64,000 bases of DNA from Mimachlamys varia (GCA_947623455.1 OX392530.1:33139405-33203404), one strand, 5' to 3'; counted from the first letter of the stretch, positions 22,526-34,470 are shown. Numbers and translations: made by a program. The notes: generated from the sequence alone by a model not told the origin.

Positions 22526-22830
22526 ATATAGGTCAGATCCAAGTATATGTCATGGCCTCAAAGTGCATTATACTATTGTGTATTTGATAAAAAAAGGAAT
22601 AGATTTATATAGTTTTTAATTTATATTTTACTTGCAATCTAGGTAAAAGATTTTGAAATCCTCACGAGGCCCATAGGGTTAAGGTTTCGCAGCTTCTATA
22701 GCAAAGATATTGATGTTTTTCTCTCATACAATGTACTTAAAAACATGTGTAATGGTAAACCCAAATGATTTTGTAGTCATAAAGGATGAGTGATATAATA
22801 TTATTATGTAGCAAAATTGATGACACATCC
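22526..22830. other. No gene seen
   Basis: AT-rich sequence without a supported feature. Confidence 0.5.
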
Positions 22831-22890
22831 CGAATAACACAGCAGAAAGTGAAGACGCATCCCGAATTACACAGCAGAAAGTGATGACAA
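22831..22890 (+). repeat. Two-copy tandem repeat
   Basis: CGCATCCCGAATTACACAGCAGAAAGTGA-like unit of about 34 bases, present twice with small differences. Confidence 0.7.
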
Positions 22891-23159
22891 AACAATATCG
22901 TTTTCAGAATAATCACGTCTGCTAGCTGTCATTTTCTTGATAGCGAAAAGTGGGTTTTTTATCAGATCAAATTAAGAATGCACCTGTCAAGTGTAGGGGA
23001 AATGACAATCTATGTACAGTTCGACAAGAAGAGTCCATCATTAAGAAAAGTCAGTGATAGCAGTGTCGGGTGTACTTCGATAATTATCGAGACTTCACGA
23101 TGAAGATCATGTCATTTATCACCGGCGAAGGGCCTCACCGGCTAGCTCCTTGATTAAGG

Positions 23160-23310
23160 TAAATATCCCTCCGCCACCCATCACTTCTCCAGTATCTTCC
23201 TTAGTAAACCTCCGCCACCCATCAACTCTCTGCTTTCTCCCTTGGTAACCATCCACAACCAATCACCGCTCTGCTTTCTCCCTTGGTAACCATCCACAAC
23301 TAATCATCAA
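23160..23310 (+). repeat. Pyrimidine-rich imperfect tandem repeat
   Basis: CTTTCTCCCTTGGTAACCATCCACAAC..AATCA occurs twice in near-identical form (23231 and 23272). Two weaker upstream relatives carry CCTCCGCCACCCATCA. Confidence 0.65.
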
Positions 23311-23952
23311 TGCGGTGGGATCGCGGCGTGATACTTTATGGTCATGACAAACTATTAGTACCGGTATGTCAATTGACCACACACCCAAATGGACCAGATT
23401 ATACCGTATACTCAATTGTGCAGACAGATGGCAGTTGTCAGTCTTACGTAAGTGTAGTGTGTGTATAGGTCTCCATGAAGGAACTAGAAACAATAGCTAC
23501 CTGAATTATCAAGCGCAGTGATAACGAACCGACTCTGAGATATGAGACCGGATATCGCGATTTTGTGTACGGTACGGTGTGTAAATATGCCACAACGGTC
23601 TTAATATTCTACTCCTTGTTCATATCAGCATGTGCATGAGACTGAACGATTCCGCGTACATAGCAACTAAATCTGACTCCCGAATTTTCAAGCACAGTCA
23701 ACATAGGAAAACACCGACAAAATACAAAATGTATCGTCATTTTAGCCAAGCACAGACAAAATTGCAGCGGTACCAATACCATGGCACTATTTTAGCAAAT
23801 TACAAAACTGCCAAAATACAGACACACAATTGACAATTTTCTTAAAACACAAAACGAATTGTAAATCCTTTTAACGTTCAAACATAATGTTCAAAGTACA
23901 GACCAAATTATAGGAGAAATCCAGTAACATATAATACTTAAATTTTGACAAA
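23311..23952. other. No gene supported
   Basis: Short frames of 67 codons plus and 76 codons minus are open, but nothing supports their use. Confidence 0.45.
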
Positions 23953-24102
23953 ATGGCGACCTCTGCATTCGAAGCAGAACTCGACCTTTGTCGATATGTT
24001 TTAAACGCCATCCTGGAATATCCCTCCCTACCGAAGAGGTCAACGACAGTGATACCAGAGACAAACTATACCAATCACAAACAAACTAATATACATCTAT
24101 AG
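23953..24102 (+). CDS. Candidate start exon or small protein, function unknown
   Basis: ATG at 23953 sits in an ACAAAATGGCG context, close to the animal start-site consensus. It opens a 49-codon frame. The first 29 residues look like a genuine protein N-terminus (M-A-T-S-A-F-E-A-E-L-D-L-C-R-Y-V-L-N), then an acidic/polar segment. The frame stops at 24102. A possible but weak donor, GAG|GTCAAC, follows residue 29. It may be the first coding exon of a gene whose other exons I cannot place. I recognise no family. Confidence 0.3.
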   Translation: MATSAFEAELDLCRYVLNAILEYPSLPKRSTTVIPETNYTNHKQTNIHL

Positions 24103-25538
24103 CGAAGCAAAGTCAATATTCAACACAGATACAAACCGATGTACATGTAAACCGGTAAAATTAAATTGTTTGAAAAATTACAGACAAACAATATGGTTGA
24201 CTCTTCTGAAGCAACCATGTGAACAGCCTTGCTATGAGAAGAAGTCGCCAACACTCATCCCAGTGTGTTGTACTGGCCTGTGCTACAGTAATAGATCTAG
24301 GGATAGCGCGCAACAGATAAACGGGAAGACGAACATGTATTTTAACGACTTTCTCGACTAGTTAACGGTTTCTTTCATAGCTGATTATCGTTATTTTTGT
24401 AAACACCTGACTGGCCTGGTATGTCAAAACCTTGACCTTGTAAAATTAACAACCGTTCCATCATGACGTCACTGGGTAGTCATGACGCATGTTGATTCCC
24501 TAGGTGACGTTACTTGGGAAGAAATGGGAATAAGAATTCCCAAAAGCTACGATATACTTTTTTATCTGGTCTTTCTCCATTTGGCTTAGCTGCTTTTGAA
24601 ATCAATTTTCCTTCAGAAAAAAATCGCGACTGTAGCCAATGAATTCGTCAGTTCCGACACCTGTTATTATCGCGGGAAAATTGTACAATCCATCACATCA
24701 TTAAAATCCCTCACTCCTAATAAAATATTTGTGTGGAGCCGTTCCTGATTTCTCTCTTGATTCACGATAGACAACTATTTCCTTCGATCATCAGTTAAAC
24801 CAGGACCTCTTCATAACTATAGGGACACGCCGAAGATTTTTTTTGTCTGGAATGGCGTGCTGGGGAGCTGTTAAAAATAAGATTGTCTCGTTCGATGCCG
24901 TACAGCTTTGCTTACTTAAATGTTAAATAACTCTGTCTCCTGTGCGGCGGTAAGTGATAACGAAATCAATTGAACGTCGTCTTGCTGGGTGTGTTATCTG
25001 ACATTCTGTATATAAATTAGCAGTTGTGTCTAGCTGGTGAAAAATACGATTTCTTTGTTGTTGTAGTGGACTTCACATATATACAGCAACGGAAAGATCT
25101 ATGTTAGGTGCAGTTTCTACATATTTGAACAACCAGGTAGTGTTCCTATTTACTATGATAAAACGTCATTTCCAGGTGCGGATCGAAACATCACAACACG
25201 TCATCACCCTCGAGTTTTTCCCAGTCTTTGTTTTGAAAGGAAATCCTAACACAAATGTACATTTGAAATATTGCACACTACCAATATACAGAAAAAAAAC
25301 CGTCTTCAAGCCATAACTCATTCAAAGTACTTTATGCAAGGTCAAAAATCTTTTTGAGATTTGTTATTTTTTCTATGTGCTTTTTCATCAACTAATGGTA
25401 AATATTCTTTACTGGTCAAGTATAACCACTCTAAGTTGATTGTACGTAACAGACTGACCACTTGCCCGGCCAAGGTCAGTGCAGCAGCGCTAGTTTTGTT
25501 ATTGAGAACCATATATATTGGCACTTTGACAGACACCA
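24103..25538. other. No gene supported; one CRE palindrome
   Basis: A perfect TGACGTCA cAMP-response-element word lies at 24464-24471, but no start exon lies just downstream. A 71-codon plus-strand frame at 25101 is unsupported. Confidence 0.4.
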
Positions 25539-25742
25539 TTATCTCCAGATCGCCGAGTCAGATTCTGGTGAAACTGACCGCAGGGATAACATCACTGTTT
25601 GTGTTTGGTCGCTGATTGTTTCCCAACTGGCTTCACTTTTTTCTATGAGATCTTTTCCGTTATCTTTTGGACGATGTCCCAACGGGAACATTGGGATATC
25701 ATTAGCTCTGTGTCCAGACCGACAATACAAGTACATGTACAT
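25539..25742 (-). CDS. Possible coding segment, minus strand
   Basis: Minus-strand frame from 25742 to a stop at 25539. Its charged, serine-rich composition looks protein-like, including G-H-R-P-K-D-N-G-K-D-L and S-V-S-P-E-S-D-S-A. An AG acceptor-like site lies at about 25717. The segment is GC-richer than its surroundings. It lies just downstream, on the minus strand, of the better exon candidate at 25883-26003, so it could be an alternative 3' exon or its untranslated region. No domain was recognised. Confidence 0.25.
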   Translation of the reverse strand: MYMYLYCRSGHRANDIPMFPLGHRPKDNGKDLIEKSEASWETISDQTQTVMLSLRSVSPESDSAIWR

Positions 25743-25882
25743 TCGGTTTGAGGTGAATTCCCTCTTGGAGCTTGAACGCTTTCATCTTTGAATCTTGCAA
25801 TCGTAATGCAGGCTGAGAAGCCGTTCCATTTGTAAGTAACGGCTCCAGCCGCTATTTCATGCAGGCTGTGGAATATTTCTTT

Positions 25883-26003
25883 CTACTGGCATCGTGGATA
25901 GGGGAAGGACATGGTGACGGCCGATTGGCTAGCTTGTCTGTAAGAACTTGCCTGTGTGTCACGAACGTTTCTGTCCACAAACCGAGTAGCCCCGTGTATG
26001 CCT
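25883..26003 (-). CDS. Candidate terminal coding exon of a minus-strand gene
   Basis: On the minus strand the acceptor TCATTCTGTAATTGTACAG ends at 26004. The exon starts with A at 26003, which completes a codon begun with two bases, and then has 39 codons and a TAG at 25883-25885. The residues include A-T-R-F-V-D-R-N-V-R-D-T-Q-A-S-S and end F-P-Y-P-R-C-Q. The required incoming phase is exactly that left by the exon at 36991-37391. The joined order would be consistent with the same gene, with this exon giving the C-terminus. An alternative frame of the same region is open to 25852. No polyadenylation signal was seen close downstream. Confidence 0.35.
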
Positions 26004-26042
26004 CTGTACAATTACAGAATGATACATAATCGACCATAGCAG

Positions 26043-26944
26043 ATATTGTCCCAAGTGGGCTAAAAATCGAATCCTGTGGATATAATTTCCAGATCTGCTA
26101 ACTAACAATGCGTAATAATTTTACCCATTTATCTTTACTTTTTAAAAGAAACAAACACAATTAACGTTTAGAACGTGTGTCACCGCACGTCAGCAAACAT
26201 AAAGTTAATATTGATTTAGCAAATGGAATAATGATATATGATAATGCAATGAATCCATCTATAACACATGGAATTGACGCTGTAGGAGACCAACATCAGC
26301 AATCCTTCCAAGAGCATTTTACATAAACCACGCCATCTTCTTTGAGCGTAAAATGTACAATGTACCACAGCATTCCAGTTCTTGTTACGGTATCAGAATG
26401 AAATATATTGTAAGCACTTTAACAACATAGAAATAAACCATCTAAACCAAATAACCGCCTTAATGACCTTCAGCTTCTATATCAGAGAACCATTTCTGAT
26501 GCATAGAGTATGAAGTTGTCTTACATTGTTGTATTTAAAACAAAATAAAGTATTAAAGCCTCTTTATTGTGCTACTTGATATAATGTTTTAAGACGTTAG
26601 GATTATGCATCGAGGTAAGCATTCTTTGGTTTATTTGTGGATTTGACAAATTGTTAGCACATTGATGAGTTGGCGGCAAACAAAAAATGTTTACTTACAA
26701 TGTAATGTACACGAACAAGTTGGTACTGTACAATCATCATTGTAGAGGCTTTGTGAAAGGAAATATATCCATATGTTATGTAATAATTTAATATTAGGTT
26801 TTGTGTTGAAGCCACGTGATGAACCGACAATGAAAATACAAATAATGTCATCTCAAATTAATACGTGTCAATTTGTCAATACATTTGGGGAATCCTTCGT
26901 ATTTGGCATCAAACTTCAGATTATTTGTTTGCAATCTGTGGTGA
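26043..26944. other. No gene seen
   Basis: AT-rich DNA, probably intronic if the minus-strand gene model is right. Confidence 0.45.
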
Positions 26945-27160
26945 ATGGGGGCCGCGGTGTCCGAGTTGTTAAACTGTCCCGACATTTTACCTCTAGCCCT
27001 CCTCATCTGGGTTGCGAGTTCGAAACCCACATGGGGCAGTTGCCAGGTACTGACCGTGGGTCGTTGTGTTTTCTCCGGTTTTATTTCGTCTTCAAAACCT
27101 AGACCATTCTTAAATGACCCTGGTTGTTAATAGGACGTAAAAAAATAAACCAAATGAACC
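26945..27160 (+). repeat. tRNA-derived SINE (family 2), best full copy
   Basis: GGGGGCCGCGGTGTCCGAGT head with A-box-like sequence and B box GAGTTCGAAACCC (about 27017-27029). These are followed by GGGGCAGTTGCCAGGTACTGACC, a shortened TTTTCTCCGG core, and GACCCTGGTTGTTAATAGGACGTAAA with an A-rich tail. Confidence 0.85.
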
Positions 27161-27467
27161 TATGGATACATATCTTACATGTATAGCCGCCAATGGTGTA
27201 CTTTATAACCCAAAACAATAAAGTTTTATTGTAGGATTTCACTTCATATAACCGATATAATACAAGGGAGCTGACGTTTATATTTTGATTTATTAATTCG
27301 TTTTGAGTCCAAGGTAAACTGATTATAAATCAAAGTTAACAGGTACACTTCGTAAATCAAGGGAAACCTAGATACATTGTATACCTTATACATAAAGTCG
27401 CATGGAAACAATGCATATTATATGTAAATTTCATCTTAAATCAAAAACAGAATATTCCAAACGTTGA
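27161..27467. other. No gene seen
   Basis: AT-rich sequence without a supported feature. Confidence 0.5.
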
Positions 27468-27637
27468 TCTTCAGGAATTTTTTTTGTGATTCTAAAAAAT
27501 TCTGAAAAAAATCCAGTTGATAACCATGCAAAAATAAGCCTAAAACGAAGTCAACCTGAGCGGTAACTATCAGGAAGCTCCCGACATAAAACAAAATTGA
27601 AAATAATTCAGGTGGGACCCACTTCAACAACAAGCCG
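27468..27637 (-). repeat. Dispersed repeat family F, minus-strand copy
   Basis: The reverse complement matches 52276-52458: TTGAAGTGG..CCCACCTGAATTATTTTCAATT, AGTTACCGCTCAGGTT(G/T)ACTTCG, TTTTTGCATGGT..TCAACTG and TTTTTTTCAGAATTTTT..AGAATCAC. A further fragment, AAGTTACGTATATTGGGCCT, lies at about 27825-27844 on the plus strand. It matches the 3' end of the plus copy at 52438-52457. Confidence 0.75.
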
Positions 27638-27845
27638 AAGGTAGTAGACAGTTCAAAATCGACCCGTGTTTACAAATACCGAGTTTCAACTGCTGCCATA
27701 CCGGTTACCGCATAATAATTCATCTTGAATATTGCTGATACAGTTTTATCAGTTAATCTTTATTAAACATCTATAATAACAAAAAGTTAATATACTTCAT
27801 TTTCGCTTCAAGTTTTGCCGAAAGTTACGTATATTGGGCCTTTAA

Positions 27846-28744
27846 ATGATGCGTATGTGCCTTTTGTTAAGCAATATACCCAGCGTCAATGAAACAGAAC
27901 ATGAACTATATTCTTTGTTGTGTTACAATCATTACGAAAGTTGCTGGTGTGCAGTTGTGTCGATAAATATCTGACTAGATAACAGATGAATGTGTCACTA
28001 TCCCCCAAAGTCATTGTACATGTGATACACCTAGCGACAGACATATCTTCACAATGGGTATTTATTGCGTTTATCTCACATGTTTACAAGGACGAGCACG
28101 CGACAGGTTTAAAGTGAGTGAAGCATGAAACCGTCACGGTGTTTGGTTGCTATTGGCAGACGTATGTTTTTGAGGTGAAGTTCGATTGCGATAACATCTT
28201 ATAAAAAAATATGTACGCTACATGACACGTCATTTTCTCACACATGAACGAGCGTACACATAAAATTTTTAATACTTCTAAATGACATGCAATGTATTCA
28301 CGAATATGTTTTCCTCAGTTTATGCGTTGAATATCTCTGACGCATACTGTCTCAATATAATCATGATCAGCATTATCATCCCCAACAATCTTCCAAACTA
28401 AATCCTCTCCATTAACACGAGTAAAAGAATGTGTCCCTCTAAGTCCATCTGACCTCTTTAACATGCAATCAGGTAATTTGTTAGCAAATGTACTGTTAAT
28501 GTACATATAAAGGTGTTATGCCCACAGGTAAATAGGCCAGGTGCGTGATGTTGCATATCCTGGACGTGATCAGAGTAAATATGCATCATCAATGATAACA
28601 AGCGAGCCAGCTTCAGGAACAACGGCTATACGGTTACCCCTCCCCTAGCTTTATACGGCATCTACGTATATAAGAACGAGGTAAAATATAACATATTAAT
28701 TACCAAGCATGATGTAAATGGATGCATGAACACGTACATTGTAT
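27846..28744. other. No gene seen
   Basis: AT-rich sequence. A 63-codon minus frame at 28315-28506 is not supported by splice signals. Confidence 0.45.
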
Positions 28745-28993
28745 ATATAAAATATAAACTTTATTTATTTTACAACAATTATGAAACAAGTTACCCAACA
28801 TATATTAATCACTCTTGTTGACCCAGATGTTAGCGCGCGCTAGGTCTTACTGTGGGAGGAAACCGGAGTACCCGGAGAAAACCCAAGTGGTCGCGCAGGT
28901 GACCCCATACCTTTTCACGTCTGGTCGGGGAATCAAACCCCGGCAGCCTTGGTGACAGGCAAGTGCGCTATCCACTGCACCACCCGACCACCC
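28745..28993 (-). mobile_element. tRNA-derived SINE (family 1), minus strand
   Basis: Read on the minus strand it shows GGGTGGTCGGGTGGTGCAG, GTGGATAGCGCACTTGCC, B box GGGTTTGATTCCCC, GGGTTTTCTCCGGGTACTCC, GGTTTCCTCCCAC, AGAGTGATTAATAT and a tail with TAAAATAAATAAAGTTTA. The structure is complete. I see no clear target duplication. Confidence 0.85.
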
Positions 28994-28995
28994 AT

Positions 28996-29420
28996 AAATA
29001 CAATTATTATACTTATTGAATGGTCCGCCGTTGTCAGTATAATGTTACCAGGCGGGATGTTGTGCTGGGTGGTTCGCCCGTTGTCAGTATAATGTGACCA
29101 GGCGGGGTACTGTGCTGGGTGGTCCGCCCGTTGTCAGTATAATGTGTCCAGGCGGGATGTTGTGCTGGGTGGTCCACCCGTTGTCGGTATAATGTGACCA
29201 GGCGGGATGCTGTGCTGGGTGGTTTGCCCGTTGTCCGTATACTATGACCAGGCGGGATGCTGTGCTGGGTGTGAACGACATAACGTCGAGATAGCACTCC
29301 AAAGTCGGCATCAGATCCGTACCATCATAAAATATAAGTACACCAACATACATTGTCTCCTGTACAAATATGCATATGTAAGAACACCTTGAACACGCAA
29401 AGTTCTTCGATGACATCAGC
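28996..29420 (-). repeat. Dispersed repeat family C, copy 2 with internal array
   Basis: On the minus strand GGATCTGATGCCGACTTTGG, then AGTGCTA, lead into five TATACTGACAACGG-type units, matching the 56.8-kb copy. This copy differs by amplification of that unit into the 50-bp array. The homologous 3' coding-like part seen in copies 1 and 3 is absent or replaced, as the adjacent SINE begins at 28993. Confidence 0.6.
29021..29270 (+). repeat. 50-bp minisatellite, about five copies
   Basis: The 50-base unit starts GTTGTCAGTATAATGTGACC and ends TGGTCCGCCC. It is repeated about 4.8 times with scattered substitutions. The same unit occurs once in the family C copies at 5.1 kb and 56.8 kb, so the array arose inside a mobile repeat. 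Long open frames across it on the minus strand are by-products of the repeat. Confidence 0.9.
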
Positions 29421-30590
29421 TGTTACGTGTAATACGACGTTTAACATGATAAAAACAAAACCAAAACCTCATCGGACATTTGACGAGTGACACCATCCTG
29501 CACGAAAGAATTTTATGTCGACAGAGTGCTGTTATTTCACACACAAAAATCCTCATGTCTTCATAAGATTTTGTTTCTGTTGTAAACCAACATGTCAAAT
29601 AAAACACAGCCATGCTGGCGGCTAGTATAAATGTATCAACACCAAGCTCGGGACGGTTTCAAAACCATACTCTGTACTATCTCTAGCGATATCAACTTTT
29701 GCCTCTCAAATGTCTTTTTTGGAATATTTTTTGTCCATTTTATTCAACGCTGTGTTGTTTATTGAGCTGCTTTGAGAACTCTGGCTAGTATCACGGATGC
29801 CTATCCTCCTATAGGTGATGGACGTTTATTGGTTTGGGAAGTATTAAACTTGTCTGAACAATAGCACCCATTAAAACAACATATTTATGAACTTAATGGT
29901 TGTCACAGACTGTTCATTTTGAATTTATGCTGTTCGAGAACACAACCGATTGTGTGCACTCTTGGACAAAAAAAGGTGGCTAAACAAGGTTGCTATAAAG
30001 TCGGAAGTAAAAAGGATGCGTGAATCGTCCCGTATCACCATTGGCTCTTTTCTTTCCTGTCTGGGTCCGAGACATGCTTGCTTGTATCTCTTTAAAAACA
30101 GATTTTCCGGAAGTTGTTGACTTCACAAGCTATTATATAATACGAACTAACAAATCTACATTCTAAAATAAAAGCAAAACCTAAATCAAGGGGAAGACAA
30201 CATGAGAAAAACAACGGAACGGAAAGGACAATAGGTGCTTTCAAAGCGGTTCTTGCATTGCATTTGCCTTTTGTCAGGGAAATAATGTTCGTCACCAGAG
30301 TTTAAATATAAGTCTTTAAGTTCTATACAAGGGATCGTAGCCACACAATTACGACCTCCCAAACACCAATGTAGATTGACGTATCTCTGGAACAACATGG
30401 ACACCCCGACTACGCTGTTTGGTAAACAGTATATCCATCCACAGCATAAACCCCTGGAAAGTACCTGCTCTGGAGCAGTGAACCAATTGTGATAGCAATC
30501 AACAAGCAATCGTAACACAAGAGCTCGCTTGCATAAATCGGTCCCGTTTACATCCAATCAAAACGTAACGTAATAATTGGTTCCAGAATG
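29421..30590. other. No gene seen
   Basis: No supported exon on either strand. The 123-codon minus frame at 30186-30557 has no splice context. Confidence 0.45.
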
Positions 30591-30770
30591 TGAAACACGT
30601 TTTGGCACCCTCACGTGTGCACATACTTATAGCACATGCATCACGTGACGTAATACCGATGTAATTGTGCGTAATGGGTGACCGCTTTGTTTTACTACCG
30701 GAAGTAAACATCTCTCTTCATTCCGGCTTTCATTTCATTACCAAACATACATTTTGTTAATTACTTCCAG
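30591..30770 (+). promoter_or_regulatory. TATA-less promoter: E-box/CRE and ETS sites
   Basis: TCACGTGA (30641-30648) overlaps TGACGTAA (30646-30653), forming a joined E-box and CRE-like element. ACCGGAAGT (30697-30705) is the consensus ETS/GABP site and runs into GTAAACA, a forkhead-type word. TTCCGG at 30721-30726 may be a second ETS core. A pyrimidine-rich stretch around 30713-30740 is a plausible start region. A coding ATG with a good donor begins at 30771. This combination is typical of housekeeping gene promoters. Confidence 0.5.
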
Positions 30771-30829
30771 ATGTCCGAATCCAAAAAACAAAACAAAAAC
30801 GTTAAAAATAACAAGACAGTTGTCGGAAC
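30771..30829 (+). CDS. First coding exon of an unidentified gene
   Basis: ATG at 30771 opens 19 codons plus two bases. The predicted N-terminus is very basic and polar (M-S-E-S-K-K-Q-N-K-N-V-K-N-N-K-T-V-V-G). It is followed at 30830 by GTAAGT, a perfect splice donor core, leaving phase 2. The upstream promoter signals end about 50 bases earlier. I could not place the next exon: the good acceptor at 34470 has an incompatible phase for a direct join. TTAATTACTTCCAG just before the ATG also resembles an acceptor, so a 5' UTR intron is possible. The lysine/asparagine-rich start does not identify the protein. Confidence 0.45.
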
Positions 30830-31035
30830 GTAAGTGGTGCATAAGGTGGGAGAGGAAGAGAGCCTGAAGGATGTGTACCAGTCGTTATCACTACTGACAA
30901 TTCTAAACAGCGCCAATTAAGCAACAGACTTGTGGGTTTGGTTTTTACGTGTGTTTGTTAGTGTCATGAGAGACAACGTTAAAAATTCCTAATGTGCGGG
31001 AGCATTAGAACAATGTTTGTCTCTTCAAAGTCGAT

Positions 31036-31268
31036 TAAGCAGACGACACCTAAGTTAGCAGACGACACCTAAGTAAGCAGAGGACACCTAGGTAAGCAGA
31101 CGACACCTAGGTAGCAGACGACACCTAAGTAAGCAGACGACACCTACATGTGTAGGTAAGCAAACGACACCTAGGTAAGCAGACGACACTTAAGTTAGCA
31201 GACGACACTTAAGTTAGTAGACGACATCTAAGTAAGCAAACGACACCTAAGTAAGCAAACGACACTTG
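31036..31268 (+). repeat. 19-bp minisatellite, about 12 copies
   Basis: Unit GCAGACGACACCTAAGTAA with variants CCTAGG and CTTAAG at the same position. A short foreign phrase, ATGTGTAGG, interrupts it at about 31146. Confidence 0.9.
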
Positions 31269-32587
31269 AGTATGGGATGAACATGAATGACGCATGTAAT
31301 TAGTTAACCTATGTCCTTTCACTAAAGCGCATCCAGTCAGTCTCTATCAGTGGATACAACGCACACTTGTTCGTATCCGTTGAATGAAAGGTGCACTTTA
31401 AATAGTCCGTAAAAAATGCACTTTTTTGAATGTAGAACGGGTTCATTAATCCAAAATAAATTCATGTGAAGTGCACTAATCCATAATATATCATTTGATG
31501 TAAATCACACTTGTAAGAAATCATTTAATGCACAGTTTCTTTAATACCGGAGGGCATCAAAATATTAAAAACATAAGTTTCCGGCGGAATCTTTCGTGCA
31601 ATGTTGAATGAAATAGACTAGCCTGTGAAACGCGTAAAACACTTGTACAATAAGTGTTAAATACACAGTGACATTTGGTCCATTTTTTATCTTGGAAACA
31701 TATACACGTTGAGATGAATGAAATGGCAAGTTCATGTAACCCCATCCCGGGCTGGCATCCGAGTACTCGCGATAGCATCAGCTGAGGCCTGCCGTACCAA
31801 AGACTATATGTATACCATTAATACCTCTATCGGATTCTCTATTGGTCATGTGATATATACACGTCAATTTCCGAAATGATATCATTCATACATTTGGGGG
31901 ATTTCTAATAGACCGACACGAGTGGTCGTGCAGTGAACCTTTTTAAGGATCGAAGCATCGAACCCTTTACCTTCACGACGCCAATCTACTATTTGAGTCA
32001 AACAGAAATTCTCTCAAGCGCAAATCTTGATATCAACCATGAGTCTACAAACAAGTACTGTAATACCTTTAATAAACAATTAATTACCCCAATCAAATGT
32101 CATAACTACCTCTTATATGACTACGCGATTGCATCAGAGCTGGTATATGTATATGACCATGCTTTTCATTGGTCAACAACACATGGACGCAACGTCGTTC
32201 TACAAATCACAACGAGAAAAACAAATCTGATCACCTGTCGGAGGACCAGCAAAGCATTACTTGTCAGACAAGAACTTATTCTGTTTAAATTTACAGTGAT
32301 AGAATATATATATCAGCATCTTTTTTTTTGTGTTATAATGATACCATTCCAGTCTGTCGACCTTCGTGAAATATTACCATCTTCACTGCCTCGCGGTCCT
32401 AACGATTCCGGGTGTAATTAAAGATTCGGATATCCCATTACTTTCACGGGTGTATTCCCATGTCTATATTATACTTTAAGTTCCAAAAGGTTATACGCGA
32501 TATTCTAAATCACACGTTTTAATTATCGACATGATCAGAATTACATGCCAAATTGTACTGTGCCTAATCGATATGTTTACTACAAGT
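31269..32587. other. No gene supported
   Basis: A 162-codon plus-strand frame starting at GTG 31933 is open. Its composition is that of random AT-rich DNA and it has no motif or ATG near the start. A frame of this length is expected about once by chance in a window this size. Confidence 0.4.
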
Positions 32588-33480
32588 TGTATTGAACCAG
32601 GTCGGGGTTACAAGAGGAAGATGTACTGAACAAGGTCGAGATTACACGAGGAAGGTGTACTAAACAAGGTCGAGATTACACGAGGAAGTTGTACTGAACC
32701 AGGTCGAGATTACAAGAGGAAGTTGTACTGAACAAGGTCGAGATTACACGAGGAAGTTGTACTGAACAAGGTCGAGATTACACGAGGAAGTTGTACTGAA
32801 CAAGGTCGAGATTACACGAGGACATTGTACTGAACCAGGTAAGGATTACACATGGAAGTTGTACTGAACAAGGTCGAGATTACACGAGGAAGTTGTACTG
32901 AACAAGGTCGAGATTACACGAGGAAGTTGTACTGAACAAGGTCGAGATTACACGAGGAAGTTGTACTGAACAAGGTCGAGATTACACGAGGAAGTTGTAC
33001 TGAACAAGGTCGAGATTACACGAGGAAGTTGTATTGAACAAGGTCGAGATTACACGAGGAAGTTGTACTAAACAAGGTCGAGATTACACGAGGAAGTTGT
33101 ACTGAACAAGGTCGAGATTACACGAGGAAGTTGTAATAAACAAGGTCGAGATTACACGAGGAAGTTGTACTAAACAAGGTCGAGATTACACGAGGAAGTT
33201 GTACTGAACAAGGTCGAGATTACACGAGGAAGTTGTACTGAACAAGGTCGAGATTACACGAGGAAGTTGTACTGAACAAGGTCGAGATTACACGAGGAAA
33301 TTGTATTGAACAAGGTCGAGATTACACGAGGAAGTTGTACTAAACCAGGTCGAGATTACACGAGGAAGTTGTACTAAACAAGGTCGAGATTACACGAGGA
33401 AGTTGTATTAAACAAAGTCGAGATTACACGAGGAAGTTGTACTGATCAACCCGGTTGAGATTACACGAGGAAGGTGTACG
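32588..33480 (+). repeat. 34-bp minisatellite, about 26 copies
   Basis: The 34-base unit starts GTACTGAACAAGGTCGAGAT and ends TACACGAGGAAGTT. The central copies are almost identical. Outer copies at both ends carry GAACCAGGTCGGG variants, the usual pattern of an array that expands and homogenises from within. Confidence 0.95.
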
Positions 33481-34470
33481 GTACGTATACCAGGTCGGGA
33501 TAATGTACCTACATGTATCCCAGAGTGCATCAGTAACACCGTAACCCTGGTCACGTAATTTACCTTCCTTCTTATACTTCGCATGTCTAATTTTCTTACT
33601 TATCACCGAACATGAGTTCAATTCAGTCTTATCTTAAAATGCATTTATCTTGTCAAGGAATAGTCAGGTTTTATTTACAAATTGTCGTTTAATGAAACTA
33701 TTAGATTGAAATCGCCTTAGGGTGGTCCAATCGGATCATGCCATGAGCTGTAATGCCGTGTCATGATAAATTACCCCTTACGTGTACATATCTCAACTGC
33801 ACAAACCGCATAACCATACACGTGATGGGTAAGCGAAACGAATCCGTCTCAGCCAGGTATTTACAATGTAAAACCACGATCCACGCAGATCCGGAAAACA
33901 TTTCACACGTGTCAACAGGATGTAGTCCGCTTAAAATTACCATTGGTATTGAAAATGAAAGACGTTAAGTGTTTTAATGAACAGGTATACAGTGAAAGAT
34001 TTACAGTGTTGTGTACGGCCCAGGTAAATAAACAGAAATGGCCTCGCTGTGACCCTGACCGAATAAAGAAATACTAAATTCTGCATATGATTCACTCAAA
34101 CTGTAATTATATAATTACAATATCGTATTTGAATAATCTGTTGGGCATAATTGTGGGAACACGGGACAGGATGACTCGCCTATAACACGTCTGGTCAGGT
34201 GTGACACAGACAGCGTTTTAATATTAGACACGGTTGCACACGTGTGAGCATGTTAATAGACCCACACACGTGTCCTGCCGTACAGGTATACGTATCGTAA
34301 ATCTTCAGATCTACGGCAATACACCATTCTCCCGTCGTATTCCATGTCAGCATGTCATCATAACGCGCCGGTCTTTTGTTATTTACAGCAACAACTCTGT
34401 ATTTCTAGTCGAGTCAAGTTATATTTCCGCGAGCAAATCAATAAAATAGCTTGTTTATCTGTTTCTACAG
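33481..34470. other. No gene seen
   Basis: No supported exon. Several short frames of 60-71 codons overlap on opposite strands at 33753-33968. Confidence 0.4.

Noticed and set aside
29034..29416. Frames of 87 and 110 codons on the minus strand
   Set aside because: They are read through the 50-bp minisatellite and family C repeat, with no gene-like support.
31933..32421. 162-codon open frame, plus strand
   Set aside because: It starts at GTG, has random-looking AT-driven composition and no motif. One frame of this length is expected by chance among six frames of a 64-kb AT-rich window.
32588..33480. CRISPR-like regular repeats
   Set aside because: The copies are head-to-tail without unique spacers, and the genome is animal. 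These are minisatellites.
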